Assembly: GCA_015680685.1 (NCBI GenBank) | Contig: MNCI01003769.1 | Span: 166,034-230,033 of the forward strand | Source of the DNA: Gnetum montanum | Taxonomy: Eukaryota > Streptophyta > Gnetopsida > Gnetales > Gnetaceae | Direction: 5' to 3' | Length of the DNA: 64,000 bases | Part shown: positions 1 through 11,670 of the stretch, piece after piece | How the letters are laid out: every line of letters starts with the position of its first letter | How positions within the stretch are numbered: the stretch's first letter is position 1 | The notes under the pieces: generated by a model | Databases searched by the model: none | Told to the model about the DNA's origin: nothing | The model's input: only the letters and a program-made list of their open reading frames with translations | Made by a program: the position numbers and the translations under genes

Positions 1-587
1 TTTTACACTTGATCAAAACAAGGCCATGGTCATCTATTTATGGGCAATGATGCCTTTGTTTCATCCAAAATGATCAAAATTTGCTACGTAGCCTAATAAA
101 TATGAGCCATACTTTTTAGCTTTCCTTTAGGCATTTCTTGTTTTGTTGTTGATGTGTTCTTTTCAGTGGTGTCTAAACTCCATTGGTTGCAAAATAATAA
201 AATCATTGCAAATGTATTTAGTGCAATTGTAAAAATACAATTTCAAGAATTTTGTTTAATTTTTTTGAATTTTTAATTTTCCAAATTTTATTTTGGAGGT
301 TTAAATTCCAATTCACTAATTTTTTTCTATTTCTAATATTTAATTTCAATTCCTTTTACATCAACCTATATTATGAATATAATAGCATGTATCTTAGCCA
401 AGTTAATAATTTGAACATTCTAATATGTAATGTATCTCAAATATACTTAAAGTGGTTAATAAATAAGTTATTTTGAACATTTTATTGTAATCATGAGCTA
501 AATTACTTATTCCATTATAGTATATAAATCTAAGAGCTAAGACAATATGAAATTAGGAAGGAGTATACATATCATGGCAAAAAGGCT

Positions 588-800
588 TAAAAAGGTAAAT
601 GAATAGTAACTTGGGTAAAAAAATGGTAAATGATTCATAAGCTTGGTAAAAGAAGGTAAATAAACAGTAAGTTGGGTAAAATATAGTAAATGAATAATAA
701 CCTTGTTAAAATATAGTAAATGAATAGTAACCTTGGTAAAATATGGTAAATAAATAGAAACTAGGGTAAAGTAAAAATAAAAGGTGAAAATAAATGGTAA
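588..800. repeat. Degenerate ~40-bp tandem repeat (GGTAAATGAATAGTAAC unit)
   Basis: The words GGTAAA, TGAATAGTAAC and TTGGTAAAATAT recur about every 30-45 bases, with five to six diverged copies. Similar AAATAGTAA words occur inside the two LTRs of element D (about 2410-2510 and 24010-24070), so the array may derive from LTR sequence. It has no coding character. Confidence 0.7.
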
Positions 801-1706
801 CTAAGGTGGAGAAAATACTAGCAAAAGGATGTTTTCCTAGAATCTTCTAATGGATTTGACATCTTCCAACCTCCAACTATCCACACTAAGTATAGAATTC
901 TCTAGAACTCAAAAGATATCTCCCTTCTTAGGCCTATAATAACCTCCATATCCCTACCTCTTAGCCACACCAAGCAAGAGGAGAAAGAGCCACTAGGAAA
1001 AGGAAAAGAATATAGGGCCTAGAAGTGTGAGAGAAGCAAAGAAGAAGTTCTCCAAAAAGATTCTTAAGGTTTAATTAAGTCTACCTCTTACACTTCCTCT
1101 AATATAACTAATTTCTTATTAGTGTATTGGTATGTATTGCATGCGTGTATATGTATACATGTTTGTGCATAACATAAGATTTTTTCACTTTTATTATGAT
1201 GATATATATTTCTTGTAAGAAGATACTACTACCTTAATTGAAAGACATGGAGTGGTAAAACCATTAGACTCTCTTTTAAGTTTCTTTTAGCATACAAATG
1301 AAGATTATTAGAAATAATCAATTATACATGAATAATATTGATCATATCTTGATATGTGTGTGTAATGTTGATTTTGTTATGTATTCCTACAATTTACGAA
1401 TTACATGGGCTTGATTCCTTATAAACTCTACAAGGTTACATAGGCAACTAGGGCCATGGCCTTTGGTGCAAACACCCTTCCTCTTATGTTGAAAAGGGTT
1501 TTGGAAAAAGTTAAATTAAATTAATTAATACATCACTTCTTCATGAATATTCTATAAATTGGCAAGTGTAATTAGTTGTTGTAAAAGTAATTGTTGATTT
1601 AATGAATGCTTTATAAATATTATTTTACTTGAAGCTTAACTATAAGTATTTTTGTGTTGTTAAGTATTTCTTCTACTCATGGGAATCTCATTACATGATT
1701 TTCCTA

Positions 1707-1920
1707 CCATTAGCCTCTATGGTTGCATTGGTGGAAATAGGCTCTCACATGCCACATAGAGTTGTGACCAACTGACCTTCTATGATTATGATGATACTTT
1801 CCATTGGCCTTTATGGTTGCATCAATGGAGATGGGCTTCCATATGGCACACATAGTTGTGACCAATGGGTTATGTGTCAACCATTGGGCTCTATGGTTGC
1901 ATCAGTGGGATGGACTTCCA
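1707..1920. repeat. Three diverged ~80-94-bp tandem copies
   Basis: Copies begin at 1707, 1801 and 1881 with CCATTRGSCTYTATGGTTGC and share the following GATGGGCTTCCA-like and GTTGTGACCAA blocks; the third copy is cut short. Two short overlapping ORFs here (1782-1970 and 1804-2031) follow the repeat and look like by-products of it. Confidence 0.7.
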
Positions 1921-1967
1921 AGAAGGTACGTAAAGAATATACCAATAGAATTGATAAGTTGTATGAT

Positions 1968-2843
1968 TGATGCACGGTGGAGTAGTTCAACACCCAACCA
2001 TATGAGATACGAGTGTTCATGTGTAGCCTGATCGAATTCTATGGACAATGCAATGTGAATATGCTAGTACTTGGTTAAAGTTTTGGATCGTTGTCTTTCC
2101 ACATGGATATACTATAATCTATGCATATGATTTAGCTCTCAGTGAAGTGTGTGATATATTGATGTTGGTAGGCCATAAATCCTAGTAAACATAAGGTAAA
2201 TGAAAGTGGTTTCTAAGTCTAAGTAAATAGAAAATGAATCTAATCTATCCTACATGATGGAAATTCATTCCTAACTCTCTGCACACATCTTGGACCTATG
2301 TAATCGTTACTAGAATTACCAAGTAATAATACTACTGAGTTATCAAACAATCACACTTTATGCTCAAAATTAGTTGTATTAATTCCACTTAATAACAATA
2401 AAAGCAAAGTTCATGGAAAAGTAAATAGTAACTAAGAAAATAGTAATCAATACGCTAAGTGAAAATAGTAAACATTATTCTAGGTAAATAGTAAACAAAC
2501 TAAGTGGATATTACAATAGGAAAAGAAATCTTGATCTTTATTATTATTCACACTTTTGTCCAAGTACAAGATACTCAAAAAAGACATTGTACAATCGCTC
2601 AACACCACACTATGGGAATACACTCTATTGCTAACCTACAAAAATAAACTACAAGTGTTTTGATAAGGTGGAATGAAAATTGTTCTTTGGACCATGTGCC
2701 TAAGTCTCACATTTATAGGCCTGCAGATGTCTGCGACATTGAATATCTGACATTATAACATACGTCATGATATTGGAAATTCAATATCATGGCTCCAATA
2801 TCGGATGCTTGATACCATAGCCATATAAAGAATTGATTTATCA
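1968..2843 (-). repeat. 3' LTR of element D
   Basis: It aligns along its length with 23537-24417; for example the words GCATATGATTTAGCTCTCAG and GATGTTGGTAGGCCATAA occur in both. On the plus strand it begins TGATGCACGG and ends TTTATCA, so the element-sense ends are TGATAAATC...TCA. The U3 part (about 2740-2830) carries several GATATT/AATATC words. On the element strand a purine-rich stretch ending GTGGGCATA precedes the LTR, fitting a polypurine tract. Confidence 0.82.
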
Positions 2844-3677
2844 TATGCCCACAAGTAACTAAAAGCTCATCCTCTAGTTAAAATAAAATGAGGATGGATT
2901 TTCTTACAAAATTGAAAGGTAGATTTACATGACACTGACTACTATATACATGATTCTTAAATGCTGCAATTGTGTTTACAAAATGACACAAGATATGACA
3001 TGATAATTTTAACAAAAAAACAAAACCTGGTGAAGCTTGATGTACTCTAGGTAGTTCCTAGTGGCAAGGGCTCTTCCATTGGTTTCTTTGCCTTGTCGCC
3101 AAGCTTCTAGAACTTGTATCTATTCAAGAGTGCCTAGAGCTTTTCCTCCTCCATTCTTCTATCATGTACCATCCACACTTATTGTGCAATGTGGGCACAA
3201 TAGCTGCAAAAACATTTGATTAGCCTTAACATACCAGGCTACAAACTACCTCCTTCCTCTTCAAATGCTCTGGTGTTCTCACATAATTCATGATAATCAG
3301 ATAATCTTCTAGTCAAGTTTGATATTACATCTTTTTACCCTTGGTAGCCAGCCATCACTACTTCCAATTCATAGTTTTCCACTTGAGTTTCTGTAAGGCA
3401 TCCTTATGATCTACAAACTCCTTTCATACAAAGCATATGTGGCTACTACTTATAGTTCTAGTTCATTCCTAGGCTTCCTATTATCAACATGGCTAAGTTA
3501 GCATAACAAAGGTTAGCTAACCTCATGTAGTATTTTAGGTCCTTAATCTATAGGTCTTTATTTTTCACTTCTTCTTGGTGAACGTGGGCATGATTGTCTA
3601 GGATGGGCTATCAGTTAGGATTTTGTGCTGAGATGGAGCTAATTTTGGTTTTGGCCATCTAGATCTCTTTCTTGTTG
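2844..3677 (-). pseudogene. 3' internal region of element D, left of the nested element E1
   Basis: This is the distal part of D between its 3' LTR and the E1 insertion. Removing E1 with one copy of its ATTTC duplication lets a minus-strand reading frame run from the 12513-12337 block into 3677 (residues ending ...YNEI followed by NKKEI and a stop). That supports a single interrupted ORF. The rest is decayed, and I recognise no named domain. Confidence 0.55.
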
Positions 3678-3682
3678 ATTTC

Positions 3683-4530
3683 TAATAAATCATTTTTTCA
3701 ATACTTCAATATCGAGGTGGTTGTGATATCGACTACATGATATCAGGTACGTGATATCGTGCCCCAAGATGCAATATCATACATTCGATATCACAAGGTT
3801 ACTACCAAATCTATAAATACAATGCCTAGGTGTACAATTGGAGGTTTTTAGCAATCAAGTAGCAAAAATCTTGCAGTTTGTCCATTTTAGAGTTAGAATA
3901 TTTTCCAAGTGCCTACAGTATGAGGTCTAAGTATGAATGGATCTTTATTTAATCATTGTTGTACCTGAACACACCATTGTGTTGGCAATAGAAACGAACT
4001 CTTTAATTCATTCCTTGTAGCACTTGAGACTTTCTTTCTTATGCATTTATATTTTATGCAATTTACATAAATTTTATTTATATAGCAATTAATTTTGATG
4101 AATTAAGAAAATCATTAAAATACACAAGCACGACTCCTTTGAACATACATGTGATACTTGGTAGATCAGAAATGGTTAGCATTTGACAACCCAGTAGTGT
4201 TCACATGAAGTTCAAGATGTGTCCGGGAAGTGGGAACAGTTACATGTGTTAGGTTAGATTAGATCATAACTTACTTAGTAATTAATCACTCTTACTTTCA
4301 TCTTTTTTGTAGGCGAGTAATTTCATAATAACATAAAATAACAAAAATATTATGCCTCAGTCACACTTAACCATACAATTACATTTCACAAGTAGACAAC
4401 AAATGAAGAACACACATGCACTATTTAGCTATAGCATACTTAATAACTATAGTCTACAAAATCTGACTGGATTGCAGGTGAACGCTTGTGATTCATATTG
4501 TTGGATGTAGGGAAACCTCACCACTCATCA
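3683..4530 (+). repeat. 5' LTR of element E1
   Basis: It begins TAATAAATCA (TGATAAATCA in the 3' copy) and ends CCACTCATCA. U3 contains a run of GATATC-type words at 3705-3800, then a TATA-like CTATAAATAC. An AATAGAAA/AATAAAG-type signal follows near GTGTTGGCAATA. It is 848 bp, whereas the 3' copy is about 200 bp shorter because of a collapsed assembly gap. Confidence 0.88.
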
Positions 4531-4531
4531 T

Positions 4532-4549
4532 TGGCACCATTGTTGGGGA
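4532..4549 (+). other. Primer-binding site, Asp-tRNA type, eroded
   Basis: TGGCACCATTGTTGGGGA lies one base after the LTR end. The complement of the 3' end of plant tRNA-Asp(GTC) is TGGCGCCGTTGCCGGGGA. The four differences are all transitions, three of them in CpG positions, as expected from deamination of methylated DNA. Confidence 0.75.
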
Positions 4550-4699
4550 CTATAGTTCTTCGTGTGCTATCTAAACCCAATGAAACTTAGTAACCTTGTT
4601 GTTCGAACCCTAAGAGTCAAATCCTACAAAAATTAAAATTATCATTAAATTAAACCTTAACCACACATTTTTTACAAGTTTATTAACACAAAATTTCTT

Positions 4700-6895
4700 C
4701 TTCTCATAGAAGTCCATCTTCACCCAGGGCAGTTCAGGTGCCTCAACAATGCCAGGTGGTATATGCTCATCCCGATGAGTATGTACCAGACTTTACCTTT
4801 ATCTTGCATCAAGATGAACTAATGTAATGGCATGATATGGAAGGCAACATTGTGTTGCCACCTGACCAATCTATTCCAACAATGCTCCAACTCATGCTCA
4901 CACAACATAGGCTTCAACATCTCCATGGAGAATACAAAATGTGAGACCCCAACTTGAGGGATTATCATCCCACTAAAGTGCAAAGATTAAGGGATAGTCA
5001 ACTAGAGAACCAACATGAGCTTATGAAGGGCAAGGGGTCAAATATCTTTCCACCTCTGCTTGGTCCAATTGATGAAGGTGACCACTTCTTTAGTGATTCT
5101 CCTATCCTTGACTTTGTTCAAGGAGCCCTCAACTAGAATGTACAATCCACATTTCATAATCTAGGTTTTAGTCAAAATAGATCCACTAACAAAAATGGAT
5201 CTGGAGAAGCAAATAAGAAAAAGGGAAAGAAAGGAGATCATGGTCGTGAGCATCAAAGGAAGGGTGATAGGTATCAATGTGAAGTGAGTTCCCCTTCTTC
5301 TTCCCCTTCATCGTCTTCTTCTTCTTCATCTAGTTCAGATCATGGCCGTAGAAGAAATAACCATGATGGAGGTGACCAATAGGACTAGAACAATAGAAGG
5401 GACTATCAAGACAATCATGACCGAAGACGTGAGAAATCCAAAGGCCCATCATCAAGTAAGAAGGAATAGTAGAGAACATCATACGCACCACCATCATGGC
5501 CTCGATGAACCTCTACTTGCTACTTGAGGCATGTTGAATATTACAGAAGCTGTGAGGATTCCAACAAGGCATGTGAAGGAGAGTATAATAAAGATGTTGA
5601 ATATGAACAACCTCCCTTGGTTCGAGGGAGGATATGATGCTAATCCACAAAATCATCTCCAGGCCTTCCAAGATGCATGTGCTTTGCAGAATATTGAAAA
5701 TAAATGGCAAAAGCTAAAATTATTTCCAAGCACACTCATAAAGGAAGCTAAAAACTGGTATTAATCCTTGGAACCAAAATCAATTAGGTGGTGGAGTATA
5801 ATGTTGGAATTATTCAATGAAAAATATTAAACATACTCCTGGGTATCCAATTTAAGGAAACAAATTCAAGGATGGAAATAAGGAAATCATGAACCCTTGG
5901 ATGTTGCTATTGGACGATACTACTCTCTGTTGCATAGGTGTCCCATCCTTGGATACTCTTAGCTTGATCAGCTTCATCATATTATAGATGGGTTGCAGTC
6001 TGAAACCAAGAAAACCCTTGGCGTCTATGCCCAAGGGAGATTGATAGAATTAAGCAGATATAAAATTCAAAAATTAGTTAAGTAGGTAGCCAAGGAGGAG
6101 GGAGAACTAAGAAAACATGAAACTATGGAAGAATATAACAGGGATCATTCTATTCAGAAAAGGGAGGTTCAATTTTGTGACAATGAGGATGAACTCACCA
6201 AAGATGAGGTGGTTAATCAGAAAACCTTGCCACTCCAAAAATTGCAATCAAAAACTACGACTAAGGTTGATCAATTATGGGTTCCATGGATAATAAGTTT
6301 CAAGTTGTCTTAAAAATTGTGAAAGAGTCCAAGGAACAAAGTGGTGAGCATGAGTGCCAAATATGTAAGAAAGTTGAATGTGCCATATCTAACGATAAAG
6401 GTAAAATGGTTGCAATAAAGATGGTTGCAGATAGTAATTCAGATGATGGTGGTAGATGTGATGTCTACCAGTGTGAACATCCTAGGGGATGTTATTCAGT
6501 TGTATCACACTTGCAGGAATTTGGGGTGTATGCCTTACATCCACGACTTGCACAAAGGCAAACATCCAAAAGATTGCCTTATCCACAAGGAAATCCTCAA
6601 CAACTCCACCAACCATAGTAATACTATACAAGTGGAACTTCATCACAACCTTATGGTTACTATATTCAACAACCTTCATCTCCAAGGGACTCCTATGGTC
6701 ATTTTACTACTTACCAAACTCACCACTACCCTCCTAAAGCATACCAATCTCCCTATCCAAGGAGGGATCCCACCTACTACCCTTATGCACATCCTGTCCT
6801 TGCACCTACTCCACCTCCTTCACTACTACCACCTGCTTCATCCATGCAGGGGGAATTTCCTGCACAACCACAATAAAGGAACACTACAAGGGTAG
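4700..6895 (+). pseudogene. gag of element E1 (broken)
   Basis: Gag packages retrotransposon RNA in a virus-like particle. The 5' part (4740-4950) matches the gag start of element D in its EYVPDFTFILHQDE-like wording. A Ser-rich and His/Arg-rich stretch follows at 5290-5510. A retrotransposon-gag core lies at 5531-5764, with the hallmarks FEGGYD and WQKLKLFPSTL followed by A-K-x-WY, and its second half runs to about 6060. A cysteine knuckle-like motif (CDVYQCEHPRGC) appears at 6458-6493, followed by a Tyr/Pro/His-rich tail. Several stops and frameshifts make it non-functional. Confidence 0.8.
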
Positions 6896-7116
6896 TTAAT
6901 CTACAAATGGTTAACCCATCAAGCAAGTTAAAACCACGAACAAAGAAAAGACGCTTCTTCTAACCTTGTAATCCACCAAAGCCCTTGAACACATCAGTGG
7001 TTAGTAATCTTGCTCCTCTGCCTTCCTTTGTTTCTTCTTTATCCAAGTCCACTTCAAATCAAAATCCTTCTCAAATCTATATTGTAATGCTAACACATCT
7101 TGTATCCAATTAGATT

Positions 7117-7578
7117 TTGGCTAGTAACTTGCCCAAAACATTAGCTGATCCTAGGAGTCCCCTAGTTTACTTGCAACTTTTTGGGAATGAGCCTTGTAAA
7201 GCTCTTCTTGACTCTAGTTCTAGTGTTAATTTGATCTCACATGAAATGTACACAATGTGGAACCTTCCTCCCTTCAAGAAAAGCATCTGGCTAGAACTGG
7301 TGGACCAGTCCATCACTGTTCCATTAGGACTGGTTAAGGACATTGTTACTACCATTTTTGGGTGGTCATATCCTACTGATTTCCTAGTAATCAAAGTGGA
7401 GAACTACAAAGGATATTTTCCAATTATTGTGGGAAGGGTGTGGTTAAGTATTGTTGATGCCAAAATGAGCATTAGATATCTTTCCTTGGAGATATCAAAA
7501 GAAAATGAATTTGGAAAGATCAAGAAGAAGAGAGTTCCATGTATCGCGTACAGCGATTCAGGGTGTCATTGTGTGTAG
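7117..7578 (+). pseudogene. Aspartic protease domain of element E1
   Basis: This 153-residue open stretch has the retropepsin layout: ALLDSSSSVNLIS at residues 29-41, where active members have LLDSGAS or LLDTGAS, so the catalytic Asp remains but the Gly is replaced. A second half-site region, FLVIKVENYKGYFPIIVGR, sits at about residues 89-107, with WLSIVDAK just after it. Homologous text occurs in D (20443-20631, minus) and at 30900-31350. The reading frame opens at a TTG rather than an ATG, as expected for part of a polyprotein. Confidence 0.82.
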
Positions 7579-7989
7579 AAGTTATGCTTAGTAAAGCAAA
7601 CATCTATCTCTACATGCAAGTAGTGTGCACCAAACGCTAAGATCCAAATATGTCTATACCTAGCAGCCATAAAACAAGAAGGTACCCAGTGGCTGACAGT
7701 TGATTCTAGCAACAGTACATTATGCATGGAACCTACTGAGGGCCTAATGTATAAATATATTGCAAGCATGGATGAACTCAAGTAAGTTCATCAATAGCTC
7801 TCTAAAGGAGAAAATGATGATATCAATTGGGATGAGTTGGAAATTCCTGACAATTTGAAATAAGAGTCCCTTAAATTGAAGATACTACTAGCTAGAATGG
7901 AGTACATATTTTTGAAAAATGAGAGGCCGATTATTATTAATGCCAAGCTTACTACAGAATAAAGAAAAAAGTTGATAAAAATTATGGAA

Positions 7990-8574
7990 AAATGGTCAGT
8001 AGCATTTTCTTGATCATATTCCAAATTCATTGGGATAGATCTAAGAATATGCCAGCAATGACATTTGAATCCCAAGTTAAAGCAAATTGTCAAAGAGGAG
8101 ATTGAACAACTTTTCAAAGTAGGATTCATCTACCCTATTGCAGATAGTGAGTGGGTTAGTCTACTTGTGATCATACCCAAGAAAGGAAGCAAATGATGGA
8201 TGTGCATTGATTTTTGGCTGCTTAACATGGTAACTTTCAAGGATCATTTTTTGTTGTCTTTTGTCAACCAAGTGCTGGACACCATTTACGAGCACTACTA
8301 TTACAGCTTTTTGGATGATTATAGTGGCTATAACCAAATCTGGATTGCACTAGAGGACTAGGAAAAGACAACTTTCATAAGTCCTTGTGGGACTACTTAC
8401 CATCAAATGCCATTTGTTCTATGTAATGCCCCAACCACATCTCAACAATTAGTTCTCAACATTTTCCAATAATAGATTGGTAGTGGGGTAGAAGTCTTTA
8501 TAAATGATTTTTCTACCGATGGAGCTATGTTCAAGGAAGCCTTGGACTGTCTTAAGCATGTATTGAAGAGTTGC
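7990..8574 (+). pseudogene. Reverse transcriptase fragment of element E1
   Basis: RT copies element RNA into DNA. Visible blocks are EEIEQLFKVGFI, VIIPKKGSK, the CIDFWLLNMVTFKDHF block (VDFRKLN...KDHF in intact copies), QVLDTI, YSFLDDYSGYNQI, MPFVLCNAP and FINDFS where active RT has a (Y/F)xDD box. At least three in-frame stops are present and one catalytic Asp has become Asn. The fragment ends abruptly after CLKHVLKSC, where an unrelated 153-bp repeat begins. RNase H is missing. Confidence 0.82.
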
Positions 8575-8727
8575 CTAGCTTCAAGCATAAGTAACATGTC
8601 TTTCCATAGGGACACCCAGAAATTTATTTTGTGCTCTTATATTTTTATTTGTGTCAACCTTTCAAGGTAGAATTATTTTACTCTAACTCCTAGTTTTTGT
8701 TAAATCTACAAGGATGTAATACAACAT
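8575..8727 (+). repeat. 153-bp repeat copy 1, replacing the end of RT
   Basis: It starts CTAGCTTCAAGCATAAGTAA and ends near GGATGTAATACAACAT. A copy with scattered changes is at 19206-19357 in the same plus orientation. GTTGC occurs on both sides here (8570-8574 and 8728-8732), but the second copy shows no clear flanking duplication. I do not recognise the family. Confidence 0.7.
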
Positions 8728-8779
8728 GTTGCATTAATATCTACAAGGATCTTAGTCCCATCACACCTCTATCAAATGG

Positions 8780-9535
8780 AAAGGCATATATAATAGAGCA
8801 GTTGACTATTATACCAAGTGGGTAGAAGTAGCAGCTATTGTCGACTGTACATCTACCACTGCTGCTTGGTTTGTACAACAAAACATCATAAACAGGTTTC
8901 ATGTACCTTGTGCATCAATTTTTGATAATGGAACTCACTTTATAGGTGCCAATTTCTAGAAGCTAATGTAATGCTTGGGGGTTGAACATAAACTTACAAC
9001 ACCATATCATCCCCAAGCCAATGGTTAAGCTGAGGTCACTAATTGGGAGATTACAAAAATCCTAACGCAAACCATTAGCAAATACCGAAGGGACTGGAGC
9101 ACTAAATTAAATGATGCACTTTGGGCATATTGCTCCACATGGAAGCTTCCCATAGGTGATCATCCCTATGAGCTTGTGTATAGAAAATTACCAACACTAC
9201 CCATCCAATATGAGCTTCATACACTCTCTACAGCCTATGATCTTGACCTAAATCTAAGTCTAACATAGAAAGAACGATTGATGAACCTTAACTTACTAGA
9301 TGAAAAATGATTGTCATCCAAAAAAACACATAAGGCATTCAACAAGAAATGCCATGATCTCAAAATAAGAAAAGTCAAGTTTCAACCAAGAGACAAGGTT
9401 CTTTATTGGAATTTTGCACATGTACCCCAACGAACCAAATTTCAAACATTTTGGGAAGGACCTTACATTATTAATGAGACTTTTCCATCTAGGGTCATGA
9501 TCATCTACAAACCTGACAACCAAAATAAGAAATAA
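8780..9535 (+). pseudogene. Integrase of element E1 with C-terminal GPY/F-like module
   Basis: Integrase inserts the DNA copy. The core shows AVDYYTKWVEVA with the first Asp, then IFDNGTHFIG with the second Asp, then PYHPQANG-stop-AEVTN with the Glu region. The spacing is the D-D-35-E type of Ty3 elements. The C-terminal part (9311-9535) contains QPRDKVLYWNF and FWEGPYIINETFPSRVMII, the GPY/F module. In-frame stops are present within and near the core. Confidence 0.85.
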
Positions 9536-11670
9536 TTAGTCAACATTTAACAAGTAAAATCTTCCCATGATCCTAAGCCAACCAACTTAATGAACACCTC
9601 GCCAGATGGACAACCATGCTCAATTTTTCAGATCTCTCCCTTCCAACTTAGTCATGGGGGAGATGTCCACCCATACTAACACTTTATATAGTTCCTTAGT
9701 TTTTGACTTTTTGTTTTGCACATTTTTGATTTTACAGTGTTTTTTTTTCATCTTCTTTTTATTACATATTTGTAGTTTTTAAGATGATTTATCTTCTATT
9801 AGTTTCTGTTTTACACCATTGCTAATATACTTAATATCTATTTTTTACTCTTTTACTTTCTTTTATGGATATGTTTTCTTATGTTTGATGTGTTTCTCTA
9901 CTTTTTCTGCTAATAAGGTGCAAAGTACGATGGTAATGCACTACTCAATGGTGTATGCTTCATTTGTAATTTTATTATTGATGTCTAGTTTCTAACTTTG
10001 AATGTTGTTACTGACAACTAGGACATGGTTTCTTTTCATGTAACAGGTAGTAAGTCCACATCATCCAACCATCTCCATACTCTATGATTTTCCTTGTTTT
10101 GGAAGCATGTAGTTTCTTCTTCATTAATGCAACTTCAATAAATTGGTAACTTGTGTAGTTTTTAGAATTGGGAAGGAATCAAAGGTTAGGACAGGATGTG
10201 CCTTCAAAGGGATGTGGTATTCTTCATGCTTTTCTTTTTTCCCATGTGCAAGAGTGTTCTCATAAGCTTCTCACCATTCCACATCATTTCACAATAGGAA
10301 GTCAAATAAGTCCTTACATGGTGTGGTCCTCATCACAAAAAAAAAAGCTATGAGGATTCAAATCACACCCCTTTGACAAAATAAATGCAAAAAACACATG
10401 GGTCTTTGCATGATGTGGTTCCCATTCAAAAAAAACATGGGAATTCAAAGCACACCCCTTAGACCAAATAGAAGGGCTACAAGCACTAGTTATGAGACTT
10501 GTCTTGTCTTCTCTAACTAAGGCCCTTTCTCACTTCCCATATTCTCTCCAATCTGGAATGGTTGTTGTTTTGTGGGAGTATTCTTGTGTCTCAGGGGATG
10601 GACTAGCCTTAGAATGTTGATGCAAAGTCACTAAAAGTGGTTGGTTTTAATATGGACTAAGAAGGGATCCTACCAAGTCATTTAACCACAAATCCCACAA
10701 GGGATTTCATGTGACTATAATTAGGAATTCCATCTCATTCTCTCTCTCATCCATTTATGCTTTTCATGCCTCACCTCACTATCGGTCTCATGTTTTGATT
10801 CAATGTTCTGGTTTGATGTGTCGGGTTTCTCAGTAAGTTACTTTTAGATTTTTGTATTTAAATTCCATAATAATTAATCATCCATGGAGCCCATGGACTC
10901 CTTGGTCTAAAGTTATGAAAGGGCATGAAATTCTTATGCCTGCTTTGGGGAAGACTCACTTGCATATCTTTTGGTTTGATTGAGCTAAATTCTATATCCT
11001 TAGACATTGTTACAATCAAATTTTTTTTATTTACCCCATCCATGTGATCCAATTATACACACCTTCACAACTATTTTTGATGAACTTCTATTTATTATTG
11101 TAAATACCCTCTTTCTAGTATTCCTTGTGTTAAGCTTTTTTTGAATTTTATGAATTGCTTCTCTTACTTAACCCATTTGTCAGTCTTTTCACTAACAACC
11201 TCAAGCAACCAATCTCTCACAATCACAACCTAGCTAGATAAAATCACCAACAAGTTAAGGTATTCAGCCATTATCTGTTGCACTATATGTACTAATCCTT
11301 GGTTCTGTTGTGATTGCAGTGGGAAGCATGGACTGGAAGCGGGACACTCTTCACCAAGGAGGATGCAACCATATCACTCGTAGGAGATTATTCATAACTG
11401 TTGGATCTCTTCTACCTCTCCATCATTCTTCTGATGCCAAGAGGGGTTGGATGTCCTTTGGATTTGTTGGTGTTATTTTCTATTGTCATGAACACCCAGT
11501 TTTGTACACAATTGTAATATTGTATGCTCGGGCACTTTTGTATTTGTCTATTTTCTCTGTGTCACTCTACATGTTAATCAAATAAGTCCACACCTCCCAA
11601 TATATTTTGTAAAGGACCTATTCCTCTTCTTCTATACTTGAGGATGAGTTTTCATCTAGTCGTGGGGATA
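9536..11670 (+). other. Post-integrase region of element E1
   Basis: About 2.1 kb separate integrase from the 3' LTR. It starts with a conserved GTCATGGGGGAGATG-type purine tract (about 9650), also found in D near 19990 on the minus strand. From about 10020 it is homologous to the minus strand of element C (57654-59115), including the blocks AAGGCCCTTTCTCACTTC and GATTCAATGTTCTGGTTTG. No large ORF is present apart from the short hydrophobic ORF at 11310-11585. Confidence 0.7.
11310..11585 (+). CDS. Short hydrophobic ORF upstream of the 3' LTR in E1 (possible env-like remnant)
   Basis: This 91-residue ORF has a basic first half (KRGW at about residues 50-53) and a hydrophobic second half around YTIVILYARALLYLSIFS that could span a membrane. 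Element C carries the same frame (minus strand, 57935-57651), with the shared words KRGWMS, YCHEHP and ALLYLSI. The start is uncertain because the first Met is not conserved between copies. It lies just before the polypurine tract. Whether it was ever translated is unknown; conserved non-coding DNA is an alternative. Confidence 0.35.
   Translation: MIAVGSMDWKRDTLHQGGCNHITRRRLFITVGSLLPLHHSSDAKRGWMSFGFVGVIFYCHEHPVLYTIVILYARALLYLSIFSVSLYMLIK

Larger units (their letters stand above)
1..1967. other. AT-rich left flank without a recognisable gene
   Basis: This stretch lies outside the large nested retroelement that starts at 1968. Six-frame reading shows only short, low-complexity ORFs and no domain that I recognise. 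It contains two families of local tandem repeats, annotated separately. The last five bases (1963-1967, ATGAT) are the left target-site duplication of element D. Confidence 0.6.

Noticed and set aside
6425-6895. 156-codon plus-strand ORF rich in His/Leu/Thr
   Set aside because: It is out of frame with the gag text (knuckle-like block at 6458-6493) and is a shifted reading of its repetitive Tyr/Pro/Gln tail.
8570-8732. GTTGC flanks as a proven target-site duplication of the 153-bp repeat
   Set aside because: Five bases can match by chance, the second copy shows no duplication, and the site also coincides with a large deletion.
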